Assembly (NCBI GenBank): GCA_900755095.1 | Contig: CAAEFE010000092.1 | Coordinates: forward strand, 14,481-78,480 | From: an uncultured Bacteroides sp. | Lineage (GTDB): Bacteria; Bacteroidota; Bacteroidia; Bacteroidales; Bacteroidaceae | Length of the DNA: 64,000 nucleotides | Direction: 5' to 3' | In this document: piece after piece, positions 40,050-50,431 of the stretch | How the letters are laid out: every line of letters starts with the position of its first letter | Numbering within the stretch: the stretch's first letter is position 1 | Translations under genes and position numbers: made by a program | The notes under the pieces: model-generated | Databases searched by the model: none | What the model saw: the letters and a program-made list of their open reading frames with translations, nothing else | What the model was told of the DNA's origin: nothing

Positions 40050-40411
40050 ATGAGAAAAAAGACATTTTTTCCGAAGGCTTCGTTTATCAGAACAAGCAGG
40101 CTGTAACACTCGAAAAGGAAGAGTTTCCCCAAGTATCCCAGTTTATCACGCAAATGCTTGGCACTGTCAACAATTTGTATGTCAACAGAATAGAGGTAAG
40201 TCCGCGCGACCGCAAGAAGTTTCTCCTTCCCTTTGTCCATCTCTGTTATGACCATGACTCCCCTTTTAAGATTAAAGGTCCCAAATACTTTGCAGAATTG
40301 TTGTATCTGGCTGTTGATTTCAAGAAATCAAACGATTCGGACGAATCATTAAGCGTGGAAGAGATTGATTGTGAGATACAAAGACTGAAAAGAACGCTTT
40401 TTGACGATTAG
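40050..40411 (+). pseudogene. Frameshifted small gene (about 120 aa if restored)
   Basis: From ATG 40050 the frame MRKKTFFPKASF stops after 18 codons. In another frame, a long reading runs on from about 40052 without a start: 'SEGFVYQNKQAVTLEKEEFP' and onward to 40411, including 'VEVSPRDRKK'-like and 'HLCYDHDSPFKIKG' segments. One extra base in the A6 (40055-40060) or T6 (40065-40070) run would join them into one protein. This is either a natural homopolymer switch, an inactive gene or a sequencing slip. The protein is of unknown function. A start at 40154 (85 aa) is also possible. Confidence 0.7.
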
Positions 40412-40431
40412 CATTAAAGAACCGACTGTTA

Positions 40432-40468
40432 AAAAACTGCTTTTTGAGTACAAAAAGCAGTTTTTTTT
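40432..40468 (+). terminator. Intrinsic terminator after the frameshifted gene
   Basis: A 15-bp perfect stem (40432-40446 and 40451-40465) with a 4-nt loop AGTA and a run of eight T (40461-40468). It separates the frameshifted gene from the VirE-type gene. Confidence 0.88.
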
Positions 40469-40538
40469 ATCTACAAGAAAAGCCGTCCTTTGCAGCGTGT
40501 TAATATTGACACAACTTAAAATCATATCAACAATTAAA

Positions 40539-42731
40539 ATGGAAAATATCTCAATAACGACATACAGGGGATTATCACTCGTATCAGGAAGTATCAGTAT
40601 CCGGCAAATGTTCGAATTTATCCGGGGAGATGTCTATCGCGACAGAATCCGGAGACTCCGGGAAGCAATGGATGCAGGAGACACGGTGAAAGCAGACCAC
40701 ATGAAGAAGCAACTGCCCTACTGCACCATCACGGCTACTTACGCCAAGGAAAGGCTGGCTTACAGTCTGGACAAGTATCAGGACATCATCACGCTCGACT
40801 GTGACGATATGCCGGCAGAAAAGATCCCGGAATTCCGCCAACTGGTGAACGATTGCCCCGACACGTTAGGCAGTTTCGTCAGCCCACGGATGCACGGGCT
40901 GAAGATCTTTGTCTACCTCACCGGCAATGAGGCGGAAGCCTTACGCACCGAACTGAACGCATTGGGAACCGTAGACTTCACCCCCCTCGAACGCTATCAC
41001 CACCGCATGTACGCCCTGGCAAGCAGCCAATATGAAAAGCTGCTCAATACCAAAGTAGACACCAGCGGGAGCGATCCGGGACGCGGATTCTTCGTGTCGC
41101 ACGATCCGGATGCTTTCCTCTCTCCCGAACGACTGGAAAACGTGAAGCCGCTGACCGTAAAAGTGACATTGCCCACTGAAGAAGAATGTAAAAACAAGAA
41201 GCGCAAAAATCCGGGAAAACGATCCCCGCTCCTCCCCGTGCAGGAGAATGCGTCGCCCATCGACCTGCAAGTGCAACTCGACTTCCGCAAGGCGCTGGAG
41301 TACACCAAACGCAAAGAACGTCTCGAGATAGGCAACCGGGACAATTTCTTCTATTGTCTCGGCAATCAGTGCTACCACCGCCATATCACGGAAGAGGAGT
41401 CCGTCAGTCTGGCACACAGCCATTTCGGCGACCTACCCGATTTCGACCTCGAACTGCCCTTGCACAATGCTTACCAATATACCTCAAAGACCGATCAGGC
41501 GGAAGAAAAAGAGAAAGAACCGAAAATCTGCCAGATTATCAAGTTTATGGACGAACACTACGAAACCAGAAGAAACGTAGTGAAAGAACAAATCGAATTC
41601 CGGAAGATAATGCCCGCCCTGCCCGAAACAGAGTTGCCGCCTTTCAACGCAGTTCGTACAAAGGATATTAATACATTCTATATCAACGCACATATAAATA
41701 AGATTTGCTGTACGCAAGCTGATTTGAAAGCTGTTGTAGACTCGGACTACGCAAAGCCGTTCAACCCGTTTGTCCATTATTTCACCTCCCGCAAGGCATG
41801 GAACGGGAAAACGGACTTCATCGGACAAATGACGAAAACTGTACAAGCGGCAGACCAAGCTTTTTTCGAAGACAGTTTCCGACGCTGGCTGGTGGGAATG
41901 GTAGCGTGCGCCATCGACGACAACGTGCAAAACCACCAATTGATGCTATTACACGGCGCACAGGGAAAAGGAAAGAGTACCTTTATCCGACATCTCCTCC
42001 CGCCGGAACTGAAGGATTATTATCGTAATGGCATGATTATTCCCGAGAACAATAACCATTTGCTGCAACTGTCGTCTTGCCTGCTCATCAACTTGGATGA
42101 ATTTGACACGCTCTCCCCCGAGCGTATGCAGAACCTGAAAAGTCTTATCACCCAAGACGTGGTAAACGAGCGTAAGGTCTATGACATCCAGAACTATACG
42201 TATATCCGCCGCGCATCGTTCATTGCCAGTACCAACAATCCGCACTGTATGCCGGATGTCAAGGAAAACAGGCGTATCCTGTTCAGCACTCTTCTGAACA
42301 TAGACTATCACACGCCTGTCAATCATGAGGGGATATACGCACAGGCATACGCACTCTACCGGCAGGGATTTCAGTACTGGTATGAGAACGAGGAGATTAC
42401 GTTTCTCAACAACCGCAATGAGGCGTTCCGCCAAAAAGATCCGATAGAGGAGAATCTTTTCTTCTATTTCCGGGCAGCCAGACAGAATGATATTCAGGCG
42501 CAATGGTATCCTGCCTCCTACCTGCTGTCGGTATTGAGCATGAACGGGCGCACACAGGCCAATACACAGACGAAAAAAATGCTGGTCACGGTACTGGAAA
42601 GCAATCATTTCCAATCACGAAAGACCTCCAACAACATAACGGAATATTGGGTGGTGGAGTATTCGGCCGAAGAGCGCAAAGAAAATTCAATACGCCCGCA
42701 GCTTCCGGTGCAGACGGGGTTGGAGTTGTAG
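40539..42731 (+). CDS. VirE-type primase/helicase (BT4734-like N-domain plus VirE)
   Basis: A 730-residue protein from MENISITTYRG at 40539; the frame opens at 40401 but that part runs through the terminator hairpin. The N-terminal domain (about 50-180) is of the BT4734-like type seen before primase modules ('ITLDCDDMPAEKIPEF', 'FVSPRMHGLKIFVYL'). The C-terminal VirE domain is a P-loop helicase: Walker A 'LLHGAQGKGKSTF' and 'LLINLDEFDTL' as Walker B. Such genes come from phages, plasmids and integrative elements; here there is no integrase. Confidence 0.9.
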   Translation: MENISITTYRGLSLVSGSISIRQMFEFIRGDVYRDRIRRLREAMDAGDTVKADHMKKQLPYCTITATYAKERLAYSLDKYQDIITLDCDDMPAEKIPEFRQLVNDCPDTLGSFVSPRMHGLKIFVYLTGNEAEALRTELNALGTVDFTPLERYHHRMYALASSQYEKLLNTKVDTSGSDPGRGFFVSHDPDAFLSPERLENVKPLTVKVTLPTEEECKNKKRKNPGKRSPLLPVQENASPIDLQVQLDFRKALEYTKRKERLEIGNRDNFFYCLGNQCYHRHITEEESVSLAHSHFGDLPDFDLELPLHNAYQYTSKTDQAEEKEKEPKICQIIKFMDEHYETRRNVVKEQIEFRKIMPALPETELPPFNAVRTKDINTFYINAHINKICCTQADLKAVVDSDYAKPFNPFVHYFTSRKAWNGKTDFIGQMTKTVQAADQAFFEDSFRRWLVGMVACAIDDNVQNHQLMLLHGAQGKGKSTFIRHLLPPELKDYYRNGMIIPENNNHLLQLSSCLLINLDEFDTLSPERMQNLKSLITQDVVNERKVYDIQNYTYIRRASFIASTNNPHCMPDVKENRRILFSTLLNIDYHTPVNHEGIYAQAYALYRQGFQYWYENEEITFLNNRNEAFRQKDPIEENLFFYFRAARQNDIQAQWYPASYLLSVLSMNGRTQANTQTKKMLVTVLESNHFQSRKTSNNITEYWVVEYSAEERKENSIRPQLPVQTGLEL

Positions 42732-42857
42732 TTTTTCCGCGGATAGCAGTTTTCCCACGAAATGGCAGTTTTCCTCCGGATAGTCGTTTTTGCACAAAAT
42801 AGCGGATAAACGGATAAATTAGTGGCATTAAACGTGTCACATTCATCCGTTTTTCCG

Positions 42858-42865
42858 TATATTTG
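42858..42865 (+). promoter_or_regulatory. -7 box for the AAA-ATPase-like gene
   Basis: TATATTTG, part of TTTTCCGTATATTTG which also occurs at 39431-39445. A transcript would start near 42872, before the ATG at 42904. Confidence 0.7.
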
Positions 42866-42903
42866 CTTCGATATGAATGATGAATAAAGAAAGGAATCAC
42901 AAT

Positions 42904-44655
42904 ATGATAAAGCAAATACCATACGGATTGACGGATTTCGGTCGCATCCAAAAAGAAAACTATTATTATGTGGATAAGACGATGTTTATCGAAAAGATAG
43001 AAATGCAACCGTCTTATCTGTTCCTGATCCGTCCCCGGCGCTTCGGGAAAAGTCTGACGCTGGCGATGCTGGAGGCTTATTATGACGTTCGGTATGCCGA
43101 CCAGTTCGACGAATTGTTCGGCCATCTGTATATCGGGCAGCATCCTACGCCGATACATAACCAGTTTCTCATCATGAGATTCAATTTCTCGGAGGTGAGC
43201 TCGAATGTCAATGAGGTGGAGGAATCTTTCCGTTTGCATTGTTGCGGGAAGCTTTCTGATTTTGTTTATAGATACGAGCATCTGTTGGGAAAAGACATTT
43301 GGAATGTTCTGGATGAAAAAACGCAAGCGGATCCCGGCGCCTTTTTGTCCTCAATCAATACCTATGCTACCCGTAAGGGAGACCTCAAAATCTATCTCCT
43401 GATTGATGAATACGATAATTTCACGAATACCATTCTTTCTACTTACGGCACGGACTTATATCGGAAAGCGACACATGGAGAAGGATATATCCGCAGGTTT
43501 TTCAATGTAATCAAAGCCGCCACGACGGGAATGGGCTCTGCCGTCAACCGCCTATTCATCACGGGAGTAAGCCCGGTGACAATGGATGACGTGACAAGCG
43601 GATTCAACATCGGAACGAATATCACCACCGACCCATGGTTTAACGACCTTGTAGGTTTCAGCGAGAAGGAATTGCGCGAGATGCTGACGTATTACAAGGA
43701 ACAAGGCGCTCTCCCGATGTCGGTAGACGATGCGGTGACAATGATGAAACCTAACTATGACAATTATTGCTTCAGTGAAAATAAATTAGCAGATTGTATG
43801 TTCAACTCGGACATGGTGCTCTACTGTATGAAGTCATTGATATTGCACGGAGTGAAACCTAAAGAGATTGTAGATCCCAATATCCGCACGGACTTTAACA
43901 AGCTTGCCTACCTTGTCCGTCTCGACCATGGACTGGGAGAAAATTTCTCCGTCATCAAGGAGATTGCGGAGCAAGGCGAGATAGTGACTGAGATAGTCAC
44001 CCATTTCTCCGCACTGGAAATGACAGACGTGGGCAACTTCAAATCTCTGCTGTTCTATTTCGGACTGCTTTCTATCAAAGGGGTGGATATGATGGGGCGT
44101 CCCATCCTGCACATTCCCAATCTGGTGGTTCGCGAACAGCTATTCAATTTCCTGATTCAGGGATATGCCCGTCATGACATCTTCAAGCTCGACGTGAACC
44201 GCTTGCGCACTCTGTTTGAGAATATGTCCTTCAAAGGAGACTGGAAACCGATGTTCGAATTTCTGGCAGAGGCCATTCGGGAGCAGAGCCGGATAAGGGA
44301 GTACATAGAAGGGGAAGCTCATATCAAAGGATTCCTCCTCGCCTATCTAAGTATGTTCCGCTATTATCAACTATATCCGGAATATGAGATGAATAAGGGT
44401 TTTGCCGATTTCTTCTTTAAGCCCAGTCCGGCGGCACCCGTATCTCCACCGTACACGTATCTATTGGAGGTGAAGTATGCGAAAGCAGGAGCGTCGGAGA
44501 AAGAGATACGCGCGCTTGCCGATGATGCGCGGGAACAGTTGATTCGCTATAGCAAGGATGAATGTGTAGCGGAAGCTCGTGAGAAAGGAGGACTGAAATT
44601 GACTACGATCGTGTGGCGCAGTTGGGAACTGGCGCTGATGGAGGAGGTAGAATAG
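42904..44655 (+). CDS. AAA-ATPase-like / PD-(D/E)XK nuclease-like protein (DUF1703 type)
   Basis: A 583-residue protein of a family very common in Bacteroides. The AAA-ATPase-like domain has 'IPYGLTDFGRIQKENYYYVD' (about 4-23), a Walker A-like 'RPRRFGKSLTLAMLEAYY' and 'IYLLIDEYDNFTN' as Walker B. The C-terminal nuclease-like domain ends with 'YLLEVKYAKAGASEKEIRAL' (the E-x-K). I chose 42904 (MIKQIPYG) because it suits the promoter; 42877 is also possible. The role is unknown. Confidence 0.9.
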   Translation: MIKQIPYGLTDFGRIQKENYYYVDKTMFIEKIEMQPSYLFLIRPRRFGKSLTLAMLEAYYDVRYADQFDELFGHLYIGQHPTPIHNQFLIMRFNFSEVSSNVNEVEESFRLHCCGKLSDFVYRYEHLLGKDIWNVLDEKTQADPGAFLSSINTYATRKGDLKIYLLIDEYDNFTNTILSTYGTDLYRKATHGEGYIRRFFNVIKAATTGMGSAVNRLFITGVSPVTMDDVTSGFNIGTNITTDPWFNDLVGFSEKELREMLTYYKEQGALPMSVDDAVTMMKPNYDNYCFSENKLADCMFNSDMVLYCMKSLILHGVKPKEIVDPNIRTDFNKLAYLVRLDHGLGENFSVIKEIAEQGEIVTEIVTHFSALEMTDVGNFKSLLFYFGLLSIKGVDMMGRPILHIPNLVVREQLFNFLIQGYARHDIFKLDVNRLRTLFENMSFKGDWKPMFEFLAEAIREQSRIREYIEGEAHIKGFLLAYLSMFRYYQLYPEYEMNKGFADFFFKPSPAAPVSPPYTYLLEVKYAKAGASEKEIRALADDAREQLIRYSKDECVAEAREKGGLKLTTIVWRSWELALMEEVE

Positions 44656-44712
44656 ACTACCAGCCACATGAAATGTGCGGATGAATCTTATAAATGAATA
44701 AAGAGGACATTC

Positions 44713-45270
44713 TTAATAGTATTTTTCAATTCCCCCAAATCCTTTTATCATTTTATTTTCCTTCGTTTTATTGATGAAGTTGTTCAATCGCTTTTCAAAT
44801 TCTTCCGGTCGTTTTCTGGCAGCTTCAATGTATGCAATTCGGATACGTCTATACGCATCGGAAAATTGTTGGTAATTCTCCCATACTGTTTTATCCTCTT
44901 TCAGTTTTCCGATGATATCATTCGGGAAGACAAAAGGGGCTGACAATACTTTTCGTATATTATCTTCCCTATCAGGGTGAATCATATTATGTTCCAGCAA
45001 CCATTTCAGTCTCTCTTTGTTGGCTTGCGAGTAGGAACTTTTAGGGTTTCTGGGTGTGAAATGCTGGATTTTATGTTCTTTGTCGAGCGCCTTTATGGTG
45101 CTGTCGATCCATCCGAAGCAAAGGGCTTCCTCGACAGCGTCGTTGTATGTAACACTTTTTTCGCCCGAAGATTTGGAGGGGAATACAAACCAAACGTCAT
45201 TGGCGTTTTCAAAGTTGTCTGCCAGCCATTTTCGCCAATCTTCTCTGTTTTCAAAATATTTTATTTCCAT
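44713..45270 (-). CDS. YdeI/OmdA-family protein
   Basis: A 185-residue soluble protein of the YdeI family (bacteriocin-protection, OmdA type). Markers are 'WRKWLADNFENANDVWFVF' (about 12-30), 'VTYNDAVEEALCFGWIDSTI' (about 40-59) and 'HFTPRNPKSSYSQANKERLK'. The molecular function is unclear. It stands alone between the ATPase-like gene and the ABC-F gene. Confidence 0.9.
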   Translation of the reverse strand: MEIKYFENREDWRKWLADNFENANDVWFVFPSKSSGEKSVTYNDAVEEALCFGWIDSTIKALDKEHKIQHFTPRNPKSSYSQANKERLKWLLEHNMIHPDREDNIRKVLSAPFVFPNDIIGKLKEDKTVWENYQQFSDAYRRIRIAYIEAARKRPEEFEKRLNNFINKTKENKMIKGFGGIEKYY

Positions 45271-45282
45271 AGTGCTAAAAAG

Positions 45283-45316
45283 AACAGCAACCCATTGTTG
45301 AGAATAGGTTGCTGTT
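45283..45316 (-). terminator. Terminator after the ABC-F gene
   Basis: AACAGCAACC (45283-45292) pairs perfectly with GGTTGCTGTT (45307-45316), with a 14-nt loop, downstream of the minus-strand ABC-F stop at 45377. The U-run is weak. Confidence 0.65.
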
Positions 45317-45376
45317 AAATTGGTTATTCATCAGACTTCATGTATGGGAGTCAGGGGCTTTTATTCGTCCGGTCAC

Positions 45377-47026
<1,650 letters not shown>

Positions 47027-47042
47027 TTACTATTTGAGCGTG

Positions 47043-47050
47043 CAAAGGTA
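47043..47050 (-). promoter_or_regulatory. -7 box for the ABC-F gene
   Basis: TACCTTTG on the minus strand, 46 bp before the ATG at 46996. It pairs divergently with the box at 47107-47114. Confidence 0.65.
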
Positions 47051-47106
47051 GACATTTAAAATGAATTATGAGCTATCTGATATGTGCCAATCTGACATAA
47101 AAGTGT

Positions 47107-47114
47107 TACCTTTG
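47107..47114 (+). promoter_or_regulatory. -7 box for grpE-dnaJ
   Basis: TACCTTTG, 148 bp before the grpE ATG, giving a long leader of about 140 nt. No heat-shock inverted repeat (CIRCE type) is visible. Confidence 0.6.
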
Positions 47115-47261
47115 CTGCGTTTTTTGGCAAAACGGCCAACTTGGCAAAGTTTTTGCAGACGAAATCTGTGACATCCGGTCAGTCCGGTATGTTTATAAGC
47201 GGTATCTTGCATAGATAACGTGTGTTTCTAAATAGTAAATAATAAAATAGTAAATACCAAG

Positions 47262-47843
47262 ATGGATCCGAAAGAAAAAAAAGTGAAGGAAGAGGAACTG
47301 AATGTGGAGGAAACTCACAATCCTGCGGAAGACCAACCGCAAAACGAACAAGCAGAGGGAACCGCTCCGCTGACTCATGAAGAGGAGTTGGAAAAGGAAC
47401 TGGAAAAGGCTCAAGAAGCGCTTGAAGAGCAAAAGGATAAATATCTGCGCTTGTCTGCCGAGTTCGACAATTATCGTAAACGCACTTTAAAGGAGAAGGC
47501 CGAACTGATCCTGAATGGTGGCGAAAAGAGTCTTGGCAGTATTCTTCCGGTAGTGGACGATTTCGAACGTGCCATCAAGACGATGGAAACGGCAACGGAT
47601 GTCAATGCCGTAAAAGAAGGGGTGGAACTGATTTACAATAAATTTATGGCTGTTCTGGCTCAAAATGGTGTGAAAGTCATCGAGACGAAAGACCAACCGC
47701 TGGATACTGATTTCCATGAAGCCATCGCGGTAATCCCCGCACCGTCGGAAGCACAGAAAGGTAAGATTCTGGATTGTGTGCAGACGGGGTATACACTGAA
47801 CGACAAAGTGTTGCGCCACGCCAAAGTGGTAGTAGGGGAATAA
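47262..47843 (+). CDS. grpE: Nucleotide exchange factor GrpE
   Basis: A 193-residue co-chaperone that releases ADP from DnaK. The N-terminal 60 residues are acidic and unstructured, followed by the long coiled helix ('EQKDKYLRLSAEFDNYRKRT', about 55-74), and the beta-wing region with 'LDTDFHEAIAVIPAPSEAQK' and 'GYTLNDKVLRHAKVVV' at the end, which are diagnostic. It is followed by dnaJ after 39 nt. dnaK is elsewhere, as is usual in Bacteroides. Confidence 0.97.
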   Translation: MDPKEKKVKEEELNVEETHNPAEDQPQNEQAEGTAPLTHEEELEKELEKAQEALEEQKDKYLRLSAEFDNYRKRTLKEKAELILNGGEKSLGSILPVVDDFERAIKTMETATDVNAVKEGVELIYNKFMAVLAQNGVKVIETKDQPLDTDFHEAIAVIPAPSEAQKGKILDCVQTGYTLNDKVLRHAKVVVGE

Positions 47844-47882
47844 GGATTCGCAACCCATAAAACTCATAATTTTTAAAGAAGC

Positions 47883-49067
47883 ATGGCAGAAAAAAGAGAC
47901 TATTACGAAATATTGGAGGTGACGAAGACAGCCACAGTAGAGGAGATTAAGAAAGCGTACCGTAAGAAAGCAATCCAGTATCACCCTGACAAGAATCCGG
48001 GGGATAAGGAGGCAGAAGAGAAATTTAAGGAGGCGGCCGAGGCTTATGACGTGTTGAGTAACCCGGAAAAGCGTTCGCGTTACGATCAGTTCGGTCATGC
48101 GGGAGTGAGCGGTGCGGCAGGCAATGGCGGTCCGTTCGGTGGTTTCGGTGGCGAGGGGATGTCGATGGATGACATTTTCTCTATGTTTGGCGACATCTTT
48201 GGTGGCCGCGGCGGCGGTTTCGGGGGAGGCTTCGGAGGGTTTAGCGGATTTGGCGGTGGCGGTTCACAGCAACGCCGGTATCGCGGCAGTGACCTTCGTG
48301 TGAAAGTGAAGCTGACGTTGAAGGAGATCTCTACCGGAGTAGAAAAGAAATTTAAACTCAAAAAATATGTGCCGTGTGACCAGTGTCATGGCACGGGTGC
48401 CGAAGGTGACGGCGGTTCGGAGACTTGTCCTACTTGTAAGGGTAGCGGCTCCGTGATCCGTAACCAGCAGACTATTCTGGGCACTATGCAGACTCGCGTC
48501 ACTTGTTCTACTTGTGGCGGTGAGGGTAAGATTATCAAGAACAAATGTAAGAAGTGTGGTGGCGACGGAATCATTTACGGTGAAGAAGTGGTGTCGGTGA
48601 AAATCCCTGCCGGAGTGGCAGAGGGTATGCAGCTTTCTATGGGTGGCAAAGGAAATGCCGGCAAACACAATGGTGTGGCAGGCGACTTGCTGATTCTCGT
48701 AGAGGAAGAACCGCATCAGGACTTGATTCGCGACGAGAATGATTTGATTTATAATCTGTTGCTTAGTTTCCCGACTGCTGCTCTGGGCGGAGCTGTGGAA
48801 ATTCCGACTATCGACGGCAAAGTGAAAGTGAAGATTGATTCGGGTACTCAACCAGGTAAGGTGCTTCGTTTGCGCGGCAAGGGATTGCCGAATGTGAACG
48901 GGTACGGAACGGGGGATTTACTCGTCAACATCAGTATCTATGTGCCGGAAGCGCTCAATAAAGAGGAAAAGAGCACACTCGAAAAGATGGAGGCTTCGGA
49001 CAACTTCAAACCTAACACGTCGGTGAAGGAGAAGATTTTCAAGAAGTTCAAGAGTTTCTTCGATTAA
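47883..49067 (+). CDS. dnaJ: Chaperone DnaJ
   Basis: A 394-residue type I Hsp40. J-domain at 1-70 with the HPD motif in '[12 protein letters not shown]'. A Gly/Phe-rich region runs about 75-130 (long, with repeated GGFGG). The zinc-finger domain has four CxxCxGxG-type repeats ('[11 protein letters not shown]', 'CPTCKGSG', 'CSTCGGEG', 'CKKCGGDG') at about 163-235. The C-terminal substrate-binding domains follow. It is in an operon with grpE. Confidence 0.98.
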   Translation: MAEKRDYYEILEVTKTATVEEIKKAYRKKAIQYHPDKNPGDKEAEEKFKEAAEAYDVLSNPEKRSRYDQFGHAGVSGAAGNGGPFGGFGGEGMSMDDIFSMFGDIFGGRGGGFGGGFGGFSGFGGGGSQQRRYRGSDLRVKVKLTLKEISTGVEKKFKLKKYVPCDQCHGTGAEGDGGSETCPTCKGSGSVIRNQQTILGTMQTRVTCSTCGGEGKIIKNKCKKCGGDGIIYGEEVVSVKIPAGVAEGMQLSMGGKGNAGKHNGVAGDLLILVEEEPHQDLIRDENDLIYNLLLSFPTAALGGAVEIPTIDGKVKVKIDSGTQPGKVLRLRGKGLPNVNGYGTGDLLVNISIYVPEALNKEEKSTLEKMEASDNFKPNTSVKEKIFKKFKSFFD

Positions 49068-49092
49068 TTTTTTGCTATAATATATAAGGTAT

Positions 49093-49131
49093 AAGTGAGC
49101 TGCAATCTTTTTTGTGGCTCACTTCTGTTTT
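49093..49131 (+). terminator. Terminator after dnaJ
   Basis: AAGTGAGC (49093-49100) pairs with GCTCACTT (49117-49124), loop of 16 nt, followed by CTGTTTTT. It ends the grpE-dnaJ transcript. Confidence 0.75.
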
Positions 49132-49136
49132 TAGGG

Positions 49137-49167
49137 CTTGTCCTTTTAAAAAAAAGACATATATTTG
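49137..49167 (+). promoter_or_regulatory. Promoter for the AlkC-like gene
   Basis: CTTG (49137-49140), a 19-bp spacer and TATATTTG (49160-49167), 38 bp before the ATG at 49206. Perfect -7 match. Confidence 0.68.
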
Positions 49168-49205
49168 TGTAGCAAATAAATAGATACTAAATATAGACTT
49201 CAAGT

Positions 49206-50345
49206 ATGGCAGAACCTTTTAAGAATATGTACAACAAGCAATTTTTCGATCTGTTTACGAAAGATTTGAGACTTGTTATCGATGATTTTGATGCTCACGG
49301 TTTTGTTTCTCAAATAATGGATGATGAATGGGAAGGCAGGGAACTAAAACAGCGCTGGATACATATCACTAGCATTCTGAAAAAGTTTTTGCCGGCAGAT
49401 TACAAAGAGGCGATCGCTAAGATTCTTGAGTTGTTGGATCATGTAAAAAGTACGCGGCCTGATTTTTCGGTGATAGACGATACGAAGTTTGGATTGATGC
49501 TGGAGTATGGGGTGATTCTGAATAATTATGTCGAGCAATATGGGTTGGATGATTATGAAACGTCTGTCAAGGCGATAGAGAAAATCACACAGTTCACAAG
49601 TTGCGAATTTGTGACTCATCCTTTTATAATAAAATATCCGGATGAAATGATGAAGCAGATGTTGGTTTGGTCGAAACATGAGCATTGGGGAGTCAGGCGG
49701 CTTTCGTCAGAAGGTTGCCGTCCGCGTTTGCCTTGGGCGATGGCTTTGCCGAATCTGAAGAAAGACCCGACACCTATTATTCCTATTTTAGAGAATCTTA
49801 AAAATGATCCGGCAAGATTTGTACGGTTGAGCGTTGCCAATAATTTGAATGATATTGCGAAAGATAATCCGGAAATTGTCATTGATTTGGCAAAGAAATG
49901 GAAGGGGGAATCTAAAGAGGTAGACTGGATTATTAAACACGGTTGCCGGACGCTCTTAAAACAAGGGATTCCAGAGGTGATGGAGTTGTTTGGCTTTGAT
50001 TCTATCAGAAATAATATTAGTATGGAGGATTTTCAGATTTCAAGTCTTAAGGTTAAAGTCGGTGATTCGTTGGAGTTTGGTTTTAACTTGTTGAATCATA
50101 GCAATAAGACAATCAAAATACGGCTTGAATATGGTATTTATTACCAAAAAGCAAATGGAACGCTGACGAAGAAAGTTCATAAAATCAGCGAAAAAGAATA
50201 TACCGGGAATTCTACCACACGAATAACGCGAAAGCACTCTTTCCGCGTGGTTACGACGAGAAAATTCCATCTCGGGCTTCATCAAATTGCTATAATAATC
50301 AATGGGAGTGAATTTGAAAAATATGATTTCGTTTTGATTGAGTAA
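49206..50345 (+). CDS. AlkC-like DNA alkylation repair glycosylase
   Basis: A 379-residue HEAT-repeat protein of the AlkC/AlkD group, which removes alkylated bases from DNA. Markers are 'HWGVRRLSSEGCRPRLPWAM' (about 158-177), matching AlkC, and 'FVRLSVANNLNDIAKDNPEI'. The C-terminal 100 residues are beta-rich and lie where AlkC has an Ig-like domain that helps hold the DNA. It stands alone between terminators. Confidence 0.9.
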   Translation: MAEPFKNMYNKQFFDLFTKDLRLVIDDFDAHGFVSQIMDDEWEGRELKQRWIHITSILKKFLPADYKEAIAKILELLDHVKSTRPDFSVIDDTKFGLMLEYGVILNNYVEQYGLDDYETSVKAIEKITQFTSCEFVTHPFIIKYPDEMMKQMLVWSKHEHWGVRRLSSEGCRPRLPWAMALPNLKKDPTPIIPILENLKNDPARFVRLSVANNLNDIAKDNPEIVIDLAKKWKGESKEVDWIIKHGCRTLLKQGIPEVMELFGFDSIRNNISMEDFQISSLKVKVGDSLEFGFNLLNHSNKTIKIRLEYGIYYQKANGTLTKKVHKISEKEYTGNSTTRITRKHSFRVVTTRKFHLGLHQIAIIINGSEFEKYDFVLIE

Positions 50346-50370
50346 TTCGATTGCTGCAACAAATAATATA

Positions 50371-50408
50371 AATCCTCGATTCTCCGGATGAAAATCGAGG
50401 ATTTTTTA
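50371..50408. terminator. Bidirectional terminator between the AlkC-like gene and susD
   Basis: AATCCTCGATT (50371-50381) pairs with AATCGAGGATT (50393-50403), then a T-run. Upstream A-rich bases allow use by the minus-strand PUL transcript too. Confidence 0.82.
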
Positions 50409-50431
50409 TTTTGATTACTACTATCTTCTTC

